From contig CM064502.1 in the NCBI GenBank assembly GCA_032716605.1, positions 39,246,895 to 39,310,894 on the forward strand: a stretch of DNA of 64,000 bases. Direction: 5' to 3'. Below, piece after piece: positions 10,138 through 20,749 of this stretch. The notes beneath the pieces are model-generated. The model saw only the letters and a program-made list of their open reading frames with translations. It had not been told where the DNA came from and did not search any database. The stretch's first letter is position 1, and every line of letters starts with the position of its first letter. Origin of the DNA: Paralithodes platypus. Taxonomy: Eukaryota; Arthropoda; Malacostraca; Decapoda; Lithodidae. Position numbers and translations under genes: made by a program.

Positions 10138-12170
10138 TTGCCCAGATTGACCACCAAATGAGCCTCACTCAGCCTCCTGAACAATGCCCCAATGTGCTCG
10201 CAATGGCTTTCAAAGTCATCATCGTAGATTATCACATCATCTAGATAAACGGTACAGTTAGGGATCTCCGCCACTAACTCATTCATCAGGCATTGGAAGG
10301 TTGCAGGTGCATTCTTCAACCCATGTGGCATAACGTTGCAACGGTAAGTGTTCCCATCCACCACAAACCCGCACACCAGCTTCGCCCGCTCAGACAACGG
10401 CACCTGCCAGTAGCCTTTGACAAGATCTACCTTGGTCAGGTAACGTGCACACCCGATCTTGTCAACACTGTCATCTACGCGGGGAAGAGGGTAGGCATTG
10501 GTGGGGGTTAAGCCGTTCAACTGCCTGAAGTCAATGCAAAACCTGACCTTGCCGTCTGGTTTAGGCTGCAGAGTGACGGGAGATGTCCACCTAACCGCCC
10601 CTTTTTCTATCAGCCCCCTCTCCAACATGTAGCCTAATTCCGCTCGGAGAGCCAGAAGTTTAATGGAAGGTACACGATAGGTCACTGATTTAAAGGGGGG
10701 GTGGTCTCCAACGTCTACATCGTACACCGCATGAGTTGTGAGGCCTGGGTGCTCGGGAAAAACAGTGGGGTATGAACAGAACAGGTGCTGGATCGCTGCA
10801 CGCTGTTGCTCAGGCAGGTGCTCAAGCGCTTCCACAGCCACCTGGTTCGTGTTCCCCGCCCACTGATCCGCCGAGACATGACAATCCCAACTTTCCTCCA
10901 CCTGTGCTTCACTGCCCCCCTCTCCTTCTCCACCTTGGCCGCTGCAGACCAACACAGGGACAGTAGGCTGCTCAGGTGGGTGCCTCACGAACTCTTTTAA
11001 CAGGTTCACATGACAGAGCTGATTTTGCTTTCGCCTATCCGGAGTAGCCACAAGGTAATCTAGGTCAGACAACTTCCTCACGACCTTGTAAGGACCGACA
11101 TACTTGGCAGACAGGGGATGGCCTACTAAGGGCAATAAGACCAAAACCTCCTGTCCTACCACAAACTCCCGGAGCTTTGCTTTTTTGTCATACCGATCCT
11201 TCATCAAGGCCTGATTATCCACCAAATTTCTCCCTGCCAACTCCAGGCTTTTCAGCATCCTGTCTCTACTCTCGAGGACATACTTAATTAGAGAACATGG
11301 CGGCACAGTCCCTTCCCAGATCTCTCTCACCATGCTCAGAGGACCTCTAACCTGATGCCCGAAAACTAACTCGTTGGGGCTAAACCCAAGGCTCTCCCCA
11401 GGTACCTCTCGTGCCGCAAACAAAACGTACGGTAGCCCCAGGTCCCAATCCTTGCCATTCTCCATACAGTAGCACCGCAACATGCTTTTCAAAGTGGAAT
11501 GCCATCTTTCCAACACCCCTTGACTCTCTGGGTGATAAGCTGAAGAGACAACCGTATTGATCCCATGCTGCTGCATGGTCTGTTTAAAGAGAGAGGACGT
11601 GAAATTTGACCCTTGGTCCGAATGAATTTCCTGCGGGTACCCGTATCTCGAGCAATACAACAGCAAGTTTCGCACAACAGTTTTAGACTTGCCATTTCTC
11701 ATAGGGTATGCATCAGGGTAGCGAGTGGAGACGTCCATGAGGGTTAGCAAAAATCTGTTGCCTGCACTAGTGGGAGGCAGAGGGCCTACCATATCGATGA
11801 CAACCTTGCTGAAGGGAGGACCAATAGCAGGCACTGGGTGCAACGGAGCCTTAGGTATGCTCTGGTTCGGCTTACCCACCCTCTGGCAGGTACCACACAT
11901 CCTCACCCAGGCCGAAACTTGGGCTTTAATACCTGGCCACCGGAACAACCTAGATAACGAGGCCAACGTTTTACTCACACCCAAGTGACCTGCCAACGGA
12001 ACATCGTGCGCCAACCGCAACAGGCTATCATGGCACTTTTCAGGTATATACCACCAACTGGTCCACCACTCTTGCCCCACCATCCCAACTACGTCTGGGA
12101 TCCAAAAAATGGCGATACAGAATTCCCCCAACATTAAACAAATCTCCCGGCTTTGCATCCCCGTCCTCAT
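10056..12170 (-). pseudogene. Integrase-RT polyprotein segment of the Gmr1-like element
   Basis: A 704-residue open frame that carries integrase first and RT second. Integrase has the zinc-binding HHCC (His near 55 and 62, Cys 92 and 95) and a DD35E core (Asp126 in VIDMVGP, Asp185 in HSDQGSNF, Glu221 in GVLERWH). A GPY/F-like C-terminal module (YVGPYKVVRKL, about 357-367) follows. RT follows after an acidic/Gly linker: PVTLQPKPDGKVRFCIDFR (531-549), VDLVKGYWQVP (581-591) and the YLDD active site at 642-645. All named catalytic residues are intact. The frame ends at a homopolymer indel near 10060. Confidence 0.92.
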
Positions 12171-12336
12171 CGAGTTCTATAACCCCGTTCCCACAACTCC
12201 CAAGCCCAGGATCTTCTATTTGCAACCGACATATATCAGAGGGTGCCAACCTGTCCAAATGCTCCTGGAGCAACTTGTGGCCACCCCCGATACTGGGCTG
12301 CTCAAGCCTTGCCTGCTTCGCCTGGGAACGTTTCTG
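12040..12336 (-). pseudogene. N-terminal integrase linker of pol
   Basis: This frame continues in phase with the protease region after the TGA at 12337-12339 (QKRSQAKQARLEQPS, then LQEHLDRLAPSD, then ILYRHF). Its reading overlaps the start of the 704-residue segment, and the switch lies near a T-rich run at about 12100-12115. It has no catalytic motif and joins protease to the integrase zinc finger. Confidence 0.75.
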
Positions 12337-13149
12337 TCACGGAGTGCTAACACGCCCTACCATGTCACTAGGGGGGACAGGTTCTGGAGCCACTCCGGAC
12401 CTTAAAATGGGTGCAAGTACCGAGTCACCAAGGAGTGTCGCTGGCTCCAAACTCTCAACCCGACCACCAGCCTTGACTTTCTCCTTCCGACCCTTCCTCC
12501 GCTGGTCTGAAACTTGGGTACTAGGCTGTGACACCTGAGCGGACTGAGACCTGGTGACAGCACACGCCATTTGCGGCATCTGGCACCTCTCGAGCCACTC
12601 TTGCCACTCCCTACTCGTGTCGGCCGCCCTCTCGACGACTAAGGGTGGAACCTCGGAAGTGGGCACCACAAAGTCGTTACCGAGAAGGAGGTCGACCCAC
12701 TCAACTGGCAATTTCTCCACAACCCCCACATCCAACTCCCGTGTCACACCATCTACCTCAAGCTCCACTCTGACCAGCGGGTAAGACCGCGTAGCATTGA
12801 TGCCTTGAACCACCACAACCCGAGCCGCGTTAATAGGCTTGCCAGTGAAGTTCTTAACAAGTGTCTGGGAAGCGCCCGTATCACGCAGCAACTCAAGCCT
12901 ATGCTCCACACCAGCCCACCTCACAGTGCCGTGCCCCCTATGACCACAACAAACATCTCGGACGGGTGACGAGCCCTCCTGCTGCTTCTGCACCGACTGT
13001 GACTTTGCAACCGACTGTTTACCCCGGAAAAACGCGGAAGACCTCAAAGACACGCCGATGTTGCTCACTAGTGACACCACTGCTGTAGGCGGTGTGCTCG
13101 GACATGAGCGCGCAATATGCCCCTTCTTATGGCACTTGAAACACTCCAC
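12337..13149 (-). pseudogene. Zinc knuckle and aspartic protease of the Gmr1-like element
   Basis: About 270 residues. Residues 3-16 form a CCHC zinc knuckle (CFKCHKKGHIARSC), the nucleic-acid-binding end of gag. An aspartic protease follows with the active site LRDTGASQTLV (DTG near 90-92) and a LLLGNDFVV motif. It would process the Gag-Pol polyprotein. It is in the same frame as the gag segments on its 5' side, separated by TAA at 13150-13152, and ends at TGA 12337-12339. Confidence 0.88.
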
Positions 13150-14463
13150 TTAGCTCTTGGACTTCCCCTGAGGTGGGTAACGGCCCTGGCCTTTCTTTAA
13201 CGGGAAGGGTTTCGACTTGGGATCAAAATTGGCAACAGTACTCTTAAATGGGTAATTAGTTGTGTCATTAATTCGGGGGGGTGGAGTGGTACGCCCCTTG
13301 TTACATGCCTCAGCACTCTGTGCAGACCCGCACCCACGAATCAATGACAACCTGAGGTCAGCCAGCTCAGCCGCCTCCTGCAGAGTTTTAGGTTGCTTTT
13401 CTTTCATGTTAAGAGTCAAGTCACCGCCAGTACATTTGAAAAATTGTTCTAACAACACTAATTGCTTCACTGCATCAAAAGTAGTTGCCTTCTCCGACCT
13501 TAACCAATTCTCAAACGCATCTGACAGCTCTCTAGCGTGTTCCTGGAAAGTACTCTCCTTTCTCTTAGGAACAGCCCTAAACTTCAGCCTATAGGTCTCT
13601 GGCTGCAATTCATACGCCCTCAGGACAGCCTCTTTCAACGCCTCATAATTCACGCAGGAATCTAGGGGCAAAGCATCGTACACCTTGAGTGCTTTCCCCG
13701 TCAATCATGACGAAACAAGGGCTGCCCACTTCTCCTCGGGCCATTGGTGCTCCCGGCACTTTTTCTCGAAACGGAGAAAGAATTCTGTAACTCCTAACTC
13801 ATCAAACACTGGAACCAACTTTAGTAGATGCGACAGGGACTGGTCATGGGGTCGACCCCCCTGGACAACCCGGTTCCTCGTCACCTCTACACGAGTTTTC
13901 TCTAGATCAATATCGGCACAATATTTTGCAGACTTATACTTGAGCTCAGCCTCATGCTTTCGCTGCTCGAGTTTAGCGAGTTCGAGCTGAAACAACATCT
14001 CGGAAGACAAACCCTGAGGAGGGGGTGCTACTACCGGGGACCCACTCAGTGAGTCACCTAGAGGCTTACCCAACCGCCAGCGGACATTGGCCTGCGGGAA
14101 CGTACTCGGCTCCGGAATCCGAGGGGGCGCCATGATAGGAGTTGAGTGGAATGGGGGCTGGGACGAAGGTGCCCCAGCTCCCGCTCCACCCGAACCCCCA
14201 TGCACCCCACCCAGCACACAGGTAATCAGCTCACTTCTCGACAAACCGCTAGTACCAGAAAACCCTAAGACCGTGGCTATACACTGCAGTCCGTACCGGT
14301 CCAGCCCCGACACACGGTCCGCCGACACAGGCTCCTCCAAAAAAATCCGAGCATCCTCCTCATTGTTCACCACCCGAACGCCGTTAAACAACTCCACCTT
14401 CTCCACCTGCTCGCCTGTCTCTCGCACTGTGTCCTCACTATACTCAGACCCGTCCAGTGACAT
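13150..14463 (-). pseudogene. gag of the Gmr1-like element (one internal stop)
   Basis: The likely start is the ATG at 14461-14463 (MSLDGSEYSED); the frame is open further upstream but only with a non-ATG codon. The N-terminal part is acidic with a Gly/Pro/Ala-rich stretch. The capsid-like part (PVFDELGVTEFFLRFE, HARELSDAFENWLRSE) resembles the SCAN-like gag region of Gypsy-type elements. An in-frame TGA at 13705-13707 splits it, and the frame continues to TAA at 13150-13152. It would form the virus-like particle; this copy cannot without read-through. Confidence 0.8.
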
Positions 14464-14710
14464 GATGGAGTCAACAACAAAAAATCCCAAGTCAAGACAA
14501 AAGTAGCCAAACTCTCGCGTAGCTTTATTCACAAAAAATATTCGAAGATGTTTTTAAGTGCAATACTAGGTCACCAATAAACTCCAACAAGTTGTATATA
14601 TCCTCAAAACAATGTCCACTGCCAACACTGCGAAAAATAAATTCAACCCCAAATGGCAATAAGATTTCTCCCCCCCAAAAAACCCTGCAATATTCAGTTC
14701 ACTATATACT

Positions 14711-14725
14711 GGACTAAGGTCGCCA
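14711..14725 (-). other. putative primer-binding site
   Basis: On the minus strand the sequence just downstream of the right LTR region reads TGGCGACCTTAGTCC. The first eight bases match the start of primer-binding sites used by elements primed with tRNA-Arg (TGGCGACC). If correct, the 5' LTR would extend to 14726, about 52 bp beyond the LTR-LTR similarity. Confidence 0.5.
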
Positions 14726-14777
14726 TTTAATACGACCGGCACAACGAAATAAACAAGGGCACTTAATATTGGACTAC

Positions 14778-16520
14778 AAGATAGGCTATATCTGCAACAA
14801 CGGTACGCTAATTCCAAACCCTCGAACTATTAAGCCGGTGAACAAAACACTTAAACCCTCCAGAGTTAATCTACTGGATAACGGGGTATCAATTAACTGG
14901 GTTTAGTGCACTTCTACAAAGGCTTTCCGGTGACGGCAAAGCCTACTCACAACAGGAGTACTTTACGTTAATAAAATGCTCTCAAGTAATAACAATGCTT
15001 AAATAAACTATAACAAGATTTAATAAAGGAGTATATGCTTATGTTAACTTTAGTGTGAGTCTGAACTCAACACTAAACTTTCAATGCTCTATGAAAACAC
15101 TGGAAGTCTAGTCCTACAGCAATCAGATATGGGATCTTCTGAAAACGTCTGATGCTCTAAGATGCTCGTCGAATATAGAACAGAAATAATGCAGGGGCAG
15201 GAGGCCAAAGCGTGTATCTTAAATACACCAACAAGTAGGATACATATATATCAAACAAGGGAGTGCAACAACTCTGTGACAGCACTAATAATAGCCACTC
15301 AAAACAGTACTTCCTTAGCCAACGTAACAGCCAAACTGGGTTGTGCACTATGCATCAACCTAGGCTAAAATAAGGCGTGAATAATTCCTAAAGCATACAC
15401 AATTAAAGTTAATAAACACAATGCTGTCTTTCTCACTAATAAAGTCTAGCAGTGGCATAAAAGGTACAAGGAGCCTAGGCAGAGCACAAGCATGCTCGTA
15501 GCCTACTGTCTCCCCTTGAACAGATTTCCCTTATGTTACGTTAAGTGACTAGGAGGCTCTCTTGGCAAGTCCAGATCTCAAGTATCTGGTCTTGCCCTGG
15601 CGCTCCACAAAGGTCAACAAAATGAGGTAGCAAACATACGAGCAAGAGTAAGCAAAAGCCCTTCGCTTGTATGCTGCTACACTCGCAAAGGAAAAATATG
15701 CGCAAGGGTTACAGACTACCTAGCTCCGTCGAAGTTGTACAGGCTCTGACTTGCCACATACATAACTCAGACAACGACCAAGGATACCCTCCACTGTCTA
15801 GCATTATATAGTAGGATAGAACAACTCAATAATTAGAAGCACCCCAATACTATGATACCATGTGACTATGACTCTAATAATCCCTAAAGCTAGTGCAAAA
15901 CATATATGGGAGAACTGGCGCTGGTAATACGACTGGCCGACTATGGAAGTCGTATGCTAGAACCAGAAGGGATGGATAAGTGAATAAAGATAAGAAGTAT
16001 TGGAAAGAAGGACTTCAGAGAGAGGAACAGCAGTATAGAGGGTTAGATTTGGGGACAGAATGCAAGGGACGTCTAGGACCAAGCGCAACATGCCAAGCTC
16101 TAAGGAGACGCGCGGGCAGGATCCCCCACCACCACGCTAGGATAGCGGCCTCCAATCACAGACGACTACGTCATGAAAAGCAGGCGTCATATGGCACGCC
16201 AGGCCCGCTGGCCAATCACGAGCGTGGGAACCCGCCCGAGCTAGGAATGCACACGTACATACACATGCACACACTACCACCTCGCTGCCTCCTTCGCTCT
16301 CTCTCTCCTTGCAATTCACACTACATATCTTATACTCTAGCAATGATATAAAATACTTCCAAGTGTCACAGACAAGAATAAAGACAAACACTGATCTGTC
16401 TGTGACAACATGAATACTAAGAAAGAAAGAACATCGTTCTACGATTATTATTGCCCATTTCACTGCCCCGGTGAGCGCTAGCGAGTACGAGTACATTCTG
16501 GCAAGCTGGCCAGCGTAACA
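14778..16520 (-). repeat. 5' LTR of the Gmr1-like element
   Basis: 1743 bp nearly identical to 7267-9007. It ends on the plus strand with CAGCGTAACA at 16520, the complement of the TG terminus. Flanking sequence switches immediately to LINE-E. The inner border may lie at 14726 if the primer-binding site assignment is right. Promoter activity is expected in an LTR, but I did not identify a convincing TATA box. Confidence 0.9.
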
Positions 16521-16817
16521 AAAGAGAAATGGAGACAGGACAGAACCCTGAGAAACACCAGAATTGATAGATTGAGGAAGTGATAGATAGCCATCCACAA
16601 CTGCAGCTATGGAACGGTCAGAAAGGAAATTAGAGACAAAGGCACAGATAGAGGGATAGACACCAAAGGAGGGTACTTTGGAAAATTGTGATTTGTGCCA
16701 GACTCTATCGAAGGCTTTCTATATGCCTAGTGCAATAGAAAACATCTCACCGAAATTCCAAAAGAGGATGACCAAGAGTTAGTAAGATAAGCAAGGAGAG
16801 CACCAGTAAAGCGACCC
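16521..16817 (-). mobile_element. LINE-E fragment, middle part of the interrupted copy
   Basis: Matches LINE-E at 19310-19570. The minus strand still shows the RT block SGVSQGSVLSPFLF (about 16530-16570), read into the LTR. The piece ends at the TTAA (16818-16821) where the MITE is inserted and continues at 17249. Confidence 0.8.
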
Positions 16818-17248
16818 TTAACCCACTGAGCCCAAGCTAGTTTATAAATGTACCACCCAGGACCGGCAGGTTTTGAAAAAGAAAAACATTCCAGAAAACA
16901 CCAGGAATGGGTTAGGAATGAAGGAAAACCCACAAAAAACCGATCCCCTAGGCCATTAAGGGGTCCTACGGTGCGCCCGAAAGTCGGATTTACAAGAGGG
17001 GAAATGGGTAGGCAAAAACACCAAAAAACAGGTTTTTGCATGCTCACGCGCACACGGTTGGACTTTGATAGTTTTGAACCATCGGCACTGTTGTGTGGGA
17101 TACTTACACAGTTCCCATACAAATCTGAGCCCTCTAGGTGTCATAGGACCGGAGTAATTAACAGTGACGCATACGTATGCGTCGCTGGGGTTTAGCGTCA
17201 CAAACATTGCCGACGCACTGTTTGCGTCGCTGGGGTTCTGTGGGTTAA
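16818..17248. mobile_element. MITE-A copy 1 (TTAA-flanked, piggyBac-type)
   Basis: A 423 bp unit (16822-17244) between TTAA duplications. Termini are CCCACTGAGC on the left and GTTCTGTGGG on the right, giving a short imperfect inverted repeat (CCCAC/GTGGG). Two further copies lie at 23849-24270 and 24271-24548. The right subterminal region has palindromes of the form GACGC...GCGTC (a perfect 18 bp one near 17166-17183). No coding capacity. TTAA duplication and CCC ends point to mobilisation by a piggyBac-type transposase. Confidence 0.8.
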
Positions 17249-17855
17249 GCAAACCATGCTGGCGATCTGAAAGTATATTATGAGAAGATAAATGCTTAAG
17301 AAATTATGAATTTAGGATAGATTAACACAAATTACAGATGCAAGAAATGAGAGTAATTGGACAAAAGTTGGAAGTTTGAGAGCGGCCACCCTTCTTTGGG
17401 ACAGGTTGAATGAGAGCAAATTTCCAGCAAGAAGGAAAGCCGTTAGAAGAAAGGCAGAGATGAAAGAGTTTGCCCAAGCAGAGAGTCAGCACAGAAGAAT
17501 AGTTTATGAGTAGAACAGGAGGAACACCATCCAATAGGGGGCAGAAAGTACATCCTTAAAAGAGATTATGATCCTAGGCATAAATAAGTGAGAAGAGGGG
17601 CGGGGGGGGGGGGGGGGGAGAGGGGGACAAATAGCACCGGAATCATCCATTTTTGGCGAACGTTTGAGCGAATAGTTTAACTTTGTCAGAGGAATACGTG
17701 ATGTCACAGTATTGCAGTCAGAGTGGAAAAGATGGAAGGAAACACGAGGAAATAAAATTGTTGGAGAGGTTTTTGGCTAGATGCCAGAACATTTTGGAAG
17801 AGCTAGAGTTGGAAAGTTCAGAACTTTAGTTATTGATGAAAGTTTTTAGACAGGC
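17249..17855 (-). pseudogene. LINE-E RT fragment, right part of the interrupted copy
   Basis: Minus-strand fragments match LINE-E: LNYSLKRSPKMDDSGA, DVLSAPYWM, then GVPPVLLINYSSVLTLCLGKLFHLCLS and ALIQPVPKKGGRS. This is the start of the RT fingers domain. Several frameshifts and a G-run (17600-17617) break it. The 5' edge lies near 17855, where a palindromic SINE pair begins. Confidence 0.75.
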
Positions 17856-17860
17856 GTTAA

Positions 17861-18110
17861 TGCTTTAATCCACTATACCACGGCGTGATCAAGAATAGCT
17901 AACTTTTTCCAATTAGTATTAAGAAGAAGGAGAAATCCTACCTCTAGAAAGTAATATTATTTCTACAAGCATGATTTCTCCTCCTAAATATTAATAGGAA
18001 AACATTAGCTATTCTTTATCACGCCATGGTATAGTGGATTAAAGTATGGACGCTCGTTCTGACTGTCGGTGGTTCGAGCCCGGCTGAGTAATTCAACCCA
18101 CTAGCTCAAC
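17861..18110. mobile_element. Head-to-head pair of tRNA-like SINE sequences (palindrome 1)
   Basis: Arms of roughly 80 bp (17861-17943 and about 17967-18047) are inverted copies of each other. Each contains the tRNA A-box-like block ATGGTATAGTGGATTAAAG. The right-hand copy continues with a B-box-like GGTTCGAGCCC (about 18071-18081). The arms meet around 17945-17965. The same tRNA head occurs, again as an inverted pair, at 50640-50780. There is no RNA-gene-quality fold, so I call it SINE-derived. Confidence 0.65.
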
Positions 18111-18339
18111 AGAGTTTAATTTATTGAGATTCAAACATAGTGAATGAGATATTATTTTTTCTGTCAACTTTCTTTCAAGTCATATTGTGTGTACATTACA
18201 TTTTAGGCCCTTAGAAACTATATTACCCGGAATAATGCTCACCATACTTTTCTAATTTTCGCTAATAATTTATGTTAGGAGTATGCACATTATGCATATT
18301 ATTCGTTCGTATATATATACTGTATATGTTTTGTATTTA

Positions 18340-20166
18340 TTATTATATTTTTGTCTATGTGAATGAGGGAGACAAAAGGCAGAACTGCCTGCAGAGAGTG
18401 CCTCTCCCAGAGTTGAAAGAGCGACAGCTAGGGCCAAAATCAAGGGACGTTCGACCAAAAATTCGTGGACACACAGAGTTTGAAGCAATTTATGTCATAG
18501 GAAGAGGGAAAGACTGATTCTGGGAAAGAGTTCCAGAGCTCAGCAGATGAATAGCAGAAAGTCTGAAAATAGCGTTTCACTCTTGGGTTGGAGAGTTGCA
18601 GAGAGTAAAGGTGGGATTGTGTTGCAAGACGGGTACTACGTACCCTACGTAGAGGAGGTGGTATACACTGGGAAAGCTCCGAGGAATACTGATTATTGTA
18701 GTAGAGATAGAATAGCGAGAGAGATGCAACATTGCGGCGAAGAGAGAGAGATTGCAGAGAGTTGGTGAGTGGATGGGAGTTAATGATACAAAAGGCTTTC
18801 CTTTCTACTTTGTCTAGGAGTGCGGTGTGAGAGGATCCTCCCCACACATGTGAACAATACTCAATACAAGGATGCACTGTGCCCCTGTACAGAGCAAGAA
18901 GCTGCTCAGGAGTAAAGAACCCCTTGAGGCGGCTGAGCACACCCAGCTTCTGGGAGGCTGCCTTTGCAAGACTGGTGATATGGTCCTTCCAAGTGAGAGC
19001 AGAAGAAAAAGAGACTCCGAGAATATTGAGAGAAGATGAAGGATTGATTTCTGTATTGTTGAAGAATAAGGGGTAGTCCTCTGGAGGTTCCGGACGGGTA
19101 GCAAAATGGAGAAATTGGGTCTTGGAAGCATTAAATGCAACAAGGTTTTCTCTACCCCAATTGGAAATAGTAGCTAGATCAGACGATAGGTGTTCTATGG
19201 CTTCATTGTGTCTGTTTTTTAGGAACTGCTGGCTGGGGCGTTCTGAAAAACTAATTGATTAGTGTAAGGTAGAGTCGTACAGTTGAGAAGATCATTTATG
19301 AAAATTAGAAAGAGAGTAGGAGATAGGACAGAAACCTGAAGAACACCGGAGTTGATAGGATGAGGAAGTGAGCGATGGTCGTCCACAACCACAGATATGG
19401 AACTGCCGGAAAGGAAATTAGAGACAAAGGCACAGATGGAGGGGTAGAAACCGAAGGAGGGTAGTTTAGAAATTAAAGATTTGTGCCAGTCTCTATCGAA
19501 GGCCTTTGATATGTCTAGTGCTACAGAAAAGGTCTCACCGAAGTCCCGAAAGGAGGATGACCAAGAATTAGTAAGATATGAAATTTGGAAGCAAGAATAG
19601 TTACAAAAACTTTAGAGATAGAAGAAATGAGAGCAATTGGACGATAGTTGGAGGGTTGAGAGCGGTCACCCTTCTTTGGGACAGGTTGAATGAGAGCAAA
19701 CTTTCAGCAAGAAGGGAAGACGTTAGAGGAGAGACAGAGACAAAAGAGTTTGCCTAGGCAGGGGGTCAGCACGGAAGCACAGTTTTTTAGTACAACAGGA
19801 GGAACACCGTCCGGACCGTACACCTTCTTAGTATTAAGCCCAGAGAGGGTAGAAAGTACATCTTTAGAAGAGATTATGATATTAGGCATTAGTAGGAGAG
19901 ATGGGGGTGGAGAGGGAGGAATAGCACCGGAATCATCCAAGGTGGAGTTTCTAGCAAAAGTTTGAGTGAAGAGTTCAGCTTTGTTAGAGGAAGAAGTGAT
20001 GGTTGTGCCACCAGATTGGAAAAGGGGAGGGAAAGACGCGGAAGAAAAATTGTTGGAGATTTTTTTGGGTAGATGCCAGAAAGATTGGAAAGAGCTAGAG
20101 ATGGATAGTTCAATGCATTTATTATTGATGAAAGAGTGCTTAGCAAGTCGAAGAACAGATTTAGCT
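18340..20166 (-). mobile_element. LINE-E copy 2 (Jockey/CR1-group non-LTR element)
   Basis: A 1.8 kb minus-strand RT-bearing fragment. In order it has LAKHSFINNK, SSFQSFWHLPKK, the MDDSGA...NIIISSKDVLSTLSGLN region, GPDGVPPVVLKN (RT fingers), ALIQP-type blocks, and the C-terminal SRLKGFFTPEQLLALYRG, HVWGGSSHTALLDKVE and LWNSFPESVFP. Many frameshifts are present and the catalytic FADD box is not seen intact. The clade is uncertain: the C-terminal style fits the Jockey/CR1 group. Its 5' end is truncated at the centre of palindrome 2. Confidence 0.8.
18440..18940 (-). pseudogene. LINE-E C-terminal RT/thumb remnant
   Basis: The longest open piece of LINE-E (about 166 residues). It spans the post-RT region with CIEYCSHVWGG, SLRRNVASLSLFYLYY, TRLATQSHLYS and AELWNSFPES. 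These blocks are conserved in non-LTR elements of the Jockey/CR1 group downstream of the polymerase core. It is not a stand-alone gene. Confidence 0.8.
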
Positions 20167-20572
20167 TGATTATATAATATAATATATAATATATAATATA
20201 TAACATATAATCAAGCCAAATCTGTTCTTCGACTTGCTAAGCACTCTTTCATCAATAATAAATGCACTGAACTATCCATCTCTAGCTCTTTCCAATCTTT
20301 CTGGCATCTACCCAAAAACATCTCCAACAATTTTTCTTCCGCGTCTTTCCCTCCCCTTTTCCAATCTGGTGGCACAACCATCACTTCTTCCTCTGACAAA
20401 GCTGAACTCTTCACTCAAACTTTTGCTAGAAACTCCACCTTGGATGATTCCGGTGCTATTCCTCCCTCTCCACCCCCATCTCTCCTACTAATGCCTAATA
20501 TCATAATCTCTTCTAAAGATGTACTTTCTACCCTCTCTGGGCTTAATACTAAGAAGGCGTACGGTCCGGATA
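19812..20572. repeat. Palindrome 2: inverted LINE-E arms around an AT-rich centre
   Basis: Left arm 19812-20166 and right arm 20213-20572 are inverted copies about 355 bp long, separated by about 46 bp of TATAATATA-type sequence. Both arms encode the same LINE-E peptide on opposite strands (for example WKRGGKDAEEKLLE). By eye they differ at only a handful of sites, some of them point changes such as M/V and L/S. The right arm breaks off at 20572 into (TA)n. Confidence 0.85.
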
Positions 20573-20609
20573 TATACTGTATATTATACAGTATATATAC
20601 AGTATATAT

Positions 20610-20676
<67 letters not shown>

Positions 20677-20710
20677 CTGTATATACTGTATATATATATA
20701 AATATATATA

Positions 20711-20740
<30 letters not shown>
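20573..20740. repeat. (TA)n microsatellite and T-tract
   Basis: Alternating TA/TATAC repeats (20573-20712) run into an uninterrupted T run (about 20713-20740). This lies between two palindromes. The T-tract could be the A-tail of a minus-strand SINE or LINE. Confidence 0.85.
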
Positions 20741-20741
<1 letters not shown>

Positions 20742-20749
20742 CTATATTC

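Larger units (their letters stand above)
7267..16520 (-). mobile_element. Gmr1-like Ty3/Gypsy LTR retrotransposon (integrase before RT)
   Basis: A complete but defective 9.25 kb LTR element on the minus strand. In transcription order it has a 5' LTR (right side), a primer-binding site, gag with a zinc knuckle, aspartic protease, integrase, reverse transcriptase, RNase H, a polypurine tract and a 3' LTR (left side). Placing integrase upstream of RT is unusual for Ty3/Gypsy and matches the Gmr1 group. gag, protease and the start of integrase share one frame, broken by TGA (13705-13707), TAA (13150-13152) and TGA (12337-12339). Frame changes follow near 12110, 10065 and 9900, all in homopolymer-rich spots. 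No envelope gene or chromodomain is visible. The two LTRs differ by a few per cent by eye. I find no clear target duplication. Confidence 0.9.

Noticed and set aside
7267..16520. Possible endogenous retrovirus with envelope
   Set aside because: No envelope-like frame, signal peptide or transmembrane segment between RNase H and the 3' LTR (9008-9422); it is an LTR retrotransposon.
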